DNA from: Murimonas intestini
Lineage (GTDB): Bacteria; Bacillota; Clostridia; Lachnospirales; Lachnospiraceae
Assembly: GCF_024622195.1 (NCBI RefSeq)
Contig: NZ_JANKBI010000022.1
Coordinates: forward strand, 1-64,000
Reading direction: 5' to 3'
DNA length: 64,000 bases
The position numbers and the translations under genes are program-made. Within the stretch, counting starts at the first letter, position 1. The number at the start of each line of letters is the position of its first letter. The notes below the pieces were generated by a model. That model was not told the origin of the DNA. It did no database searches and saw only the letters and a list, made by a program, of their open reading frames with translations. Positions 61,932-64,000 of this stretch are shown piece after piece.

Positions 61932-62510
61932 TCACTCCGCAGTCTCTTTCGCCTCTCCTTTTATACGTGCCGCAAGCGCTTCATACGCCTCCTCCATCTG
62001 CTCCATGACCTGACCTGCTGATATTTCCGGACCTGCTGAAGCCAGAATAAAAGATACACCCATGGTGTAGGTAATCATATGGTAATGCAGGCGGCGGGCC
62101 GCTTCCAGACTGATATGATGCTCCTCTGCCAGAAATTCTGCCACCTGGGGGCTGCTCTCCTGCCTGTATATCTCTTCCAGCGAGCCAGCTCCCTCTCTCC
62201 TTCTCATAAAGTACATCTTAAATAAATTGGGCTCCTCCCGGGCAAGGCTGACATATGAACGTCCAATGCTCTTAAAATAATCTGACGGTTGCATATGTTC
62301 CGCCACATACTCTTTAAAAAACCTGCCTGTTCTCTCCGCTACCTCCTGCTTCAATGTTTCCATATTAGAACAGTAGCTGTAAATTGGCTGGACAGAGCAG
62401 CCGAGCTTTCCGGCGATATTTTTTACTATAACCTGATCCCCGCCGCCTTCCCGTGCAAGTTCAAATGCAGCTTCTATGACCATATCCTTTGTGATTCTCT
62501 GTTTTGGCAT
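61932..62510 (-). CDS. TetR-family transcriptional regulator
   Basis: Repressor of 192 residues. The N-terminal TetR HTH reads ITKDMVIEAAFELAREGGGDQVIVKNIAGKLGCSVQPIYSYCSNMETLKQEV (6-57). The C-terminal ligand domain (about 70-190) has YFKSIGRSYVSLAREEPNLFKMYFM, as in the WHG-type group. GAAAGGAAA precedes the ATG. A 45-bp all-A/T perfect inverted repeat lies upstream and is the likely operator. Co-transcription with the flavodoxin suggests an oxidative or electrophile stress signal. Confidence 0.92.
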   Translation of the reverse strand: MPKQRITKDMVIEAAFELAREGGGDQVIVKNIAGKLGCSVQPIYSYCSNMETLKQEVAERTGRFFKEYVAEHMQPSDYFKSIGRSYVSLAREEPNLFKMYFMRRREGAGSLEEIYRQESSPQVAEFLAEEHHISLEAARRLHYHMITYTMGVSFILASAGPEISAGQVMEQMEEAYEALAARIKGEAKETAE

Positions 62511-62556
62511 ATCTGTTTTCCTTTCTCAGGGCCGTGCGCTTTATATAGTGTTATTT

Positions 62557-62601
62557 TATATAATATATTTATATAACTCATTTATATAAATATATTATAT
62601 A
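62557..62601. promoter_or_regulatory. 20-bp perfect inverted repeat, TetR operator candidate
   Basis: TATATAATATATTTATATAA (62557-62576) and its exact reverse complement (62582-62601) flank a 5-bp spacer. Apart from two Cs in the spacer it is pure A/T. It lies about 47 bp before the tetR start and about 117 bp before the SPL-family gene. Confidence 0.75.
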
Positions 62602-62654
62602 TTATTTAGAACTAATGTCAAGCATCTCTTTGATTTATCTAAAAGGAGTGATAA

Positions 62655-62683
62655 GTATAAGCAGCCTTTTCCGGGGCACACTA
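62655..62683 (+). promoter_or_regulatory. Possible forespore (sigma-F/G) promoter of SPL-family gene
   Basis: GTATA (62655-62659) and CACACTA (62677-62683) with a 17-bp spacer resemble the sigma-G pattern GHATR and CATWHTA with one mismatch. It lies 35 bp before the start. Short motifs, so weak evidence. Confidence 0.35.
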
Positions 62684-62717
62684 TAAATATTACTGATACG
62701 TTTCCCTGGGAGGTCTT

Positions 62718-63713
62718 ATGTTTCCTGACAAAATCTATTATGAACCCGGCATTCTGGACTACACGCTGGGACAGCAGCTGAAAGAAAAATATAAAGAAAA
62801 GCCCTGGATTCCCATCCAGAGCCATAACAATATCGAGGAACTACGTTCTAACCCCAATTCCTCATTTCCAGCTATGAAGCAGCACCTCATCATCGGCACA
62901 AGGAAGACCCACCGCTATGTACCGAACCAGAAGGTCTCTGACTTTCTGGTCCCTTACACTTCTTCAGGCTGCACAGCCATGTGCCTGTACTGCTACCTGG
63001 TTTGCAATTACAATAAATGCTCTTATCTGAGGCTCTTTGTGAACCGTGAAGAGATGCTGGATAAAATTATCAGAACCGCCGGTCGCTCCCACAAGGATCT
63101 GACCTTTGAGATCGGCAGCAACAGTGACCTGGTACTTGAAAATACCATTACCGGAAATCTGGAGTGGACCATAACAAACTTTGCCCGTACCCAGAAGGGC
63201 CTTCTGACCTTCCCCACAAAATTTGATATGGTCGGGCCTCTGCTGCCGCTGGAGCACAAAGGCCGCGTTATCTTCAGGATGAGCGTCAATCCCCAGCCCA
63301 TTATATCAAGCGCTGAGTTTGGCACTGCCAGCTTAAAAAGACGGATCCACGCCCTTAACCTGATGGCTGACGCAGGCTACCGCACTGGTATTCTGATCGC
63401 TCCTATCATCCTGACAGACAATTACCAGGAACTTTACAGCACACTTCTGGATCAGCTCTCTGACGAACTGTCAGCAAAATCAAGGGAAAATTCCTTTCTG
63501 GAGCTCATCCTCATGACTTACAGCTTCGTTCACCGCAAAATAAATGAAGAAGCGTTTCCCGCCGCAGCCGACCTGTACGATGCCTCAAAAATGACAGGCC
63601 GGGGCATGGGGAAATACTGTTACCGGCCTGAAGTCCGCAGGGAGGCTGAAGAATGGTTCACAAACGCCATCCATGAAAAGCTGAAGGGAATGAAAATCCT
63701 CTATATTTCATAA
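62718..63713 (+). CDS. SPL-family radical SAM protein (spore photoproduct lyase-like)
   Basis: Radical SAM protein of 331 residues, the length of SplB, which reverses UV spore-photoproduct in DNA. The iron-sulfur motif CTAMCLYC (Cys85, Cys89, Cys92) is the SPL-type CxxxCxxC, followed by Tyr93 as in CHYCYLQT of B. subtilis. TRKTHRYVPNQKVSDFLVPYTSSGC, FRMSVNP and GYRTGILIAPI also match. In the block equivalent to FEASCTSD of B. subtilis SplB this protein reads FEIGSNSD, so the H-donor Cys141 is Ser134. Extra cysteines at 96 and 101 might replace it. GGGAGG precedes the ATG. It converges on the helicase gene with a 6-bp overlap. Confidence 0.88.
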   Translation: MFPDKIYYEPGILDYTLGQQLKEKYKEKPWIPIQSHNNIEELRSNPNSSFPAMKQHLIIGTRKTHRYVPNQKVSDFLVPYTSSGCTAMCLYCYLVCNYNKCSYLRLFVNREEMLDKIIRTAGRSHKDLTFEIGSNSDLVLENTITGNLEWTITNFARTQKGLLTFPTKFDMVGPLLPLEHKGRVIFRMSVNPQPIISSAEFGTASLKRRIHALNLMADAGYRTGILIAPIILTDNYQELYSTLLDQLSDELSAKSRENSFLELILMTYSFVHRKINEEAFPAAADLYDASKMTGRGMGKYCYRPEVRREAEEWFTNAIHEKLKGMKILYIS

Positions 63714-64000
63714 TCCAGGTTCGAACAGATCAAACAGGCTCAGCTGTCCCATATCAGATTTTACCTTCTGCTGTTCTGCATCTTCTCTGACTGCATACTC
63801 CTCTGGAATATCAGCAAGAAATACAGAAGTCCCTTCCTGCGTGAGCAGGATCAGCTCTTCCTTCGCCCTTGTCATGCCCACGTAAAACAACCTGCGCTCT
63901 TCCTCCATGTCCGCAGGATGTTTTTCGTTTTCCAGCGGAATCGTGCCCTTCTTGACGCCGCACAGCAGAACGGCGGGAAATTCCAGCCCCTTGGAGCCGT
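63708..64000 (-). CDS. UvrD/PcrA-type ATP-dependent helicase, C-terminal part
   Basis: Gene entering from beyond the window; only the last 97 codons are visible. Read from 64000, the frame gives GSKGLEFPAVLLCGVKKGTIPL (motif V of superfamily 1 helicases), then EEERRLFYVGMTRAKEELIL (motif VI, with its arginine finger). A short acidic tail ends SLFDLFEPGL. The internal ATG at 63908 is not a start. The tail differs from PcrA, so it may be a UvrD-like paralogue. Confidence 0.92.
   Translation of the reverse strand, partial: GSKGLEFPAVLLCGVKKGTIPLENEKHPADMEEERRLFYVGMTRAKEELILLTQEGTSVFLADIPEEYAVREDAEQQKVKSDMGQLSLFDLFEPGL

Overview
The window looks like the chromosome of a spore-forming gut Firmicute of the Lachnospiraceae type (Blautia, Dorea or Ruminococcus gnavus-like). 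The evidence is moderate G+C, strong AGGAGG-type ribosome sites with occasional TTG/GTG starts, paired glgC/glgD, spoVG, a spore-photoproduct-lyase relative, meso-diaminopimelate dehydrogenase, and many glycan-use islands each holding an ABC importer and glycoside hydrolases. No rRNA, tRNA, CRISPR array, prophage or intact insertion sequence was seen.

Layout. 1-10.7 kb: a glycan-use island read on the minus strand, with an AraC regulator and NagB-like protein, a RelB/RelE-type toxin-antitoxin pair, a GH35-like beta-galactosidase, a Gfo/Idh/MocA oxidoreductase, two LplB/LplC-type permeases, a LipO-type binding protein and the wreck of a CBM9-like gene. 10.7-24 kb: housekeeping genes, with a minus-strand block glgC-glgD-spoVG-pth-mfd and a plus-strand block murC, DnaD-like and DnaC-like helicase-loading proteins, and prs. 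A striking cluster of DnaA boxes lies between murC and the dnaD-like gene. 24-36 kb: SbcC/SbcD-like pair, metY, cysK, degV, a REC/HD-GYP/PAS/GGDEF protein with an Hpt protein, ddh, a DUF368 protein and an AI-2E family exporter.

36-59 kb holds two parallel fucose-glycan modules. Each has a sensor kinase and AraC-type response regulator transcribed away from an operon of binding protein, two permeases and glycosidases. Module A (36.2-48.5 kb) carries a GH29 alpha-L-fucosidase and, unexpectedly, continues without a clear break into an M20 deacylase, a D-serine dehydratase/D-threonine aldolase-like PLP enzyme, an N-acyl-D-amino-acid deacylase and RidA. Those four enzymes make biochemical sense as a route from an N-acyl-D-amino acid to a keto acid plus ammonia. 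Module B (48.5-59.1 kb) carries GH95 and GH32-like enzymes.

59-64 kb: an HD-domain nucleotidase, a PadR regulator divergent from a creatininase-family amidohydrolase, a TetR-flavodoxin operon behind a 20-bp perfect inverted repeat, an SPL-family radical SAM enzyme, and the C-terminus of a UvrD-type helicase cut by the window edge.

The best candidates for something new are the fucosidase/D-amino-acid operon, the DnaA-box cluster in front of the helicase-loader genes, and several exact operator-like repeats placed on promoters.
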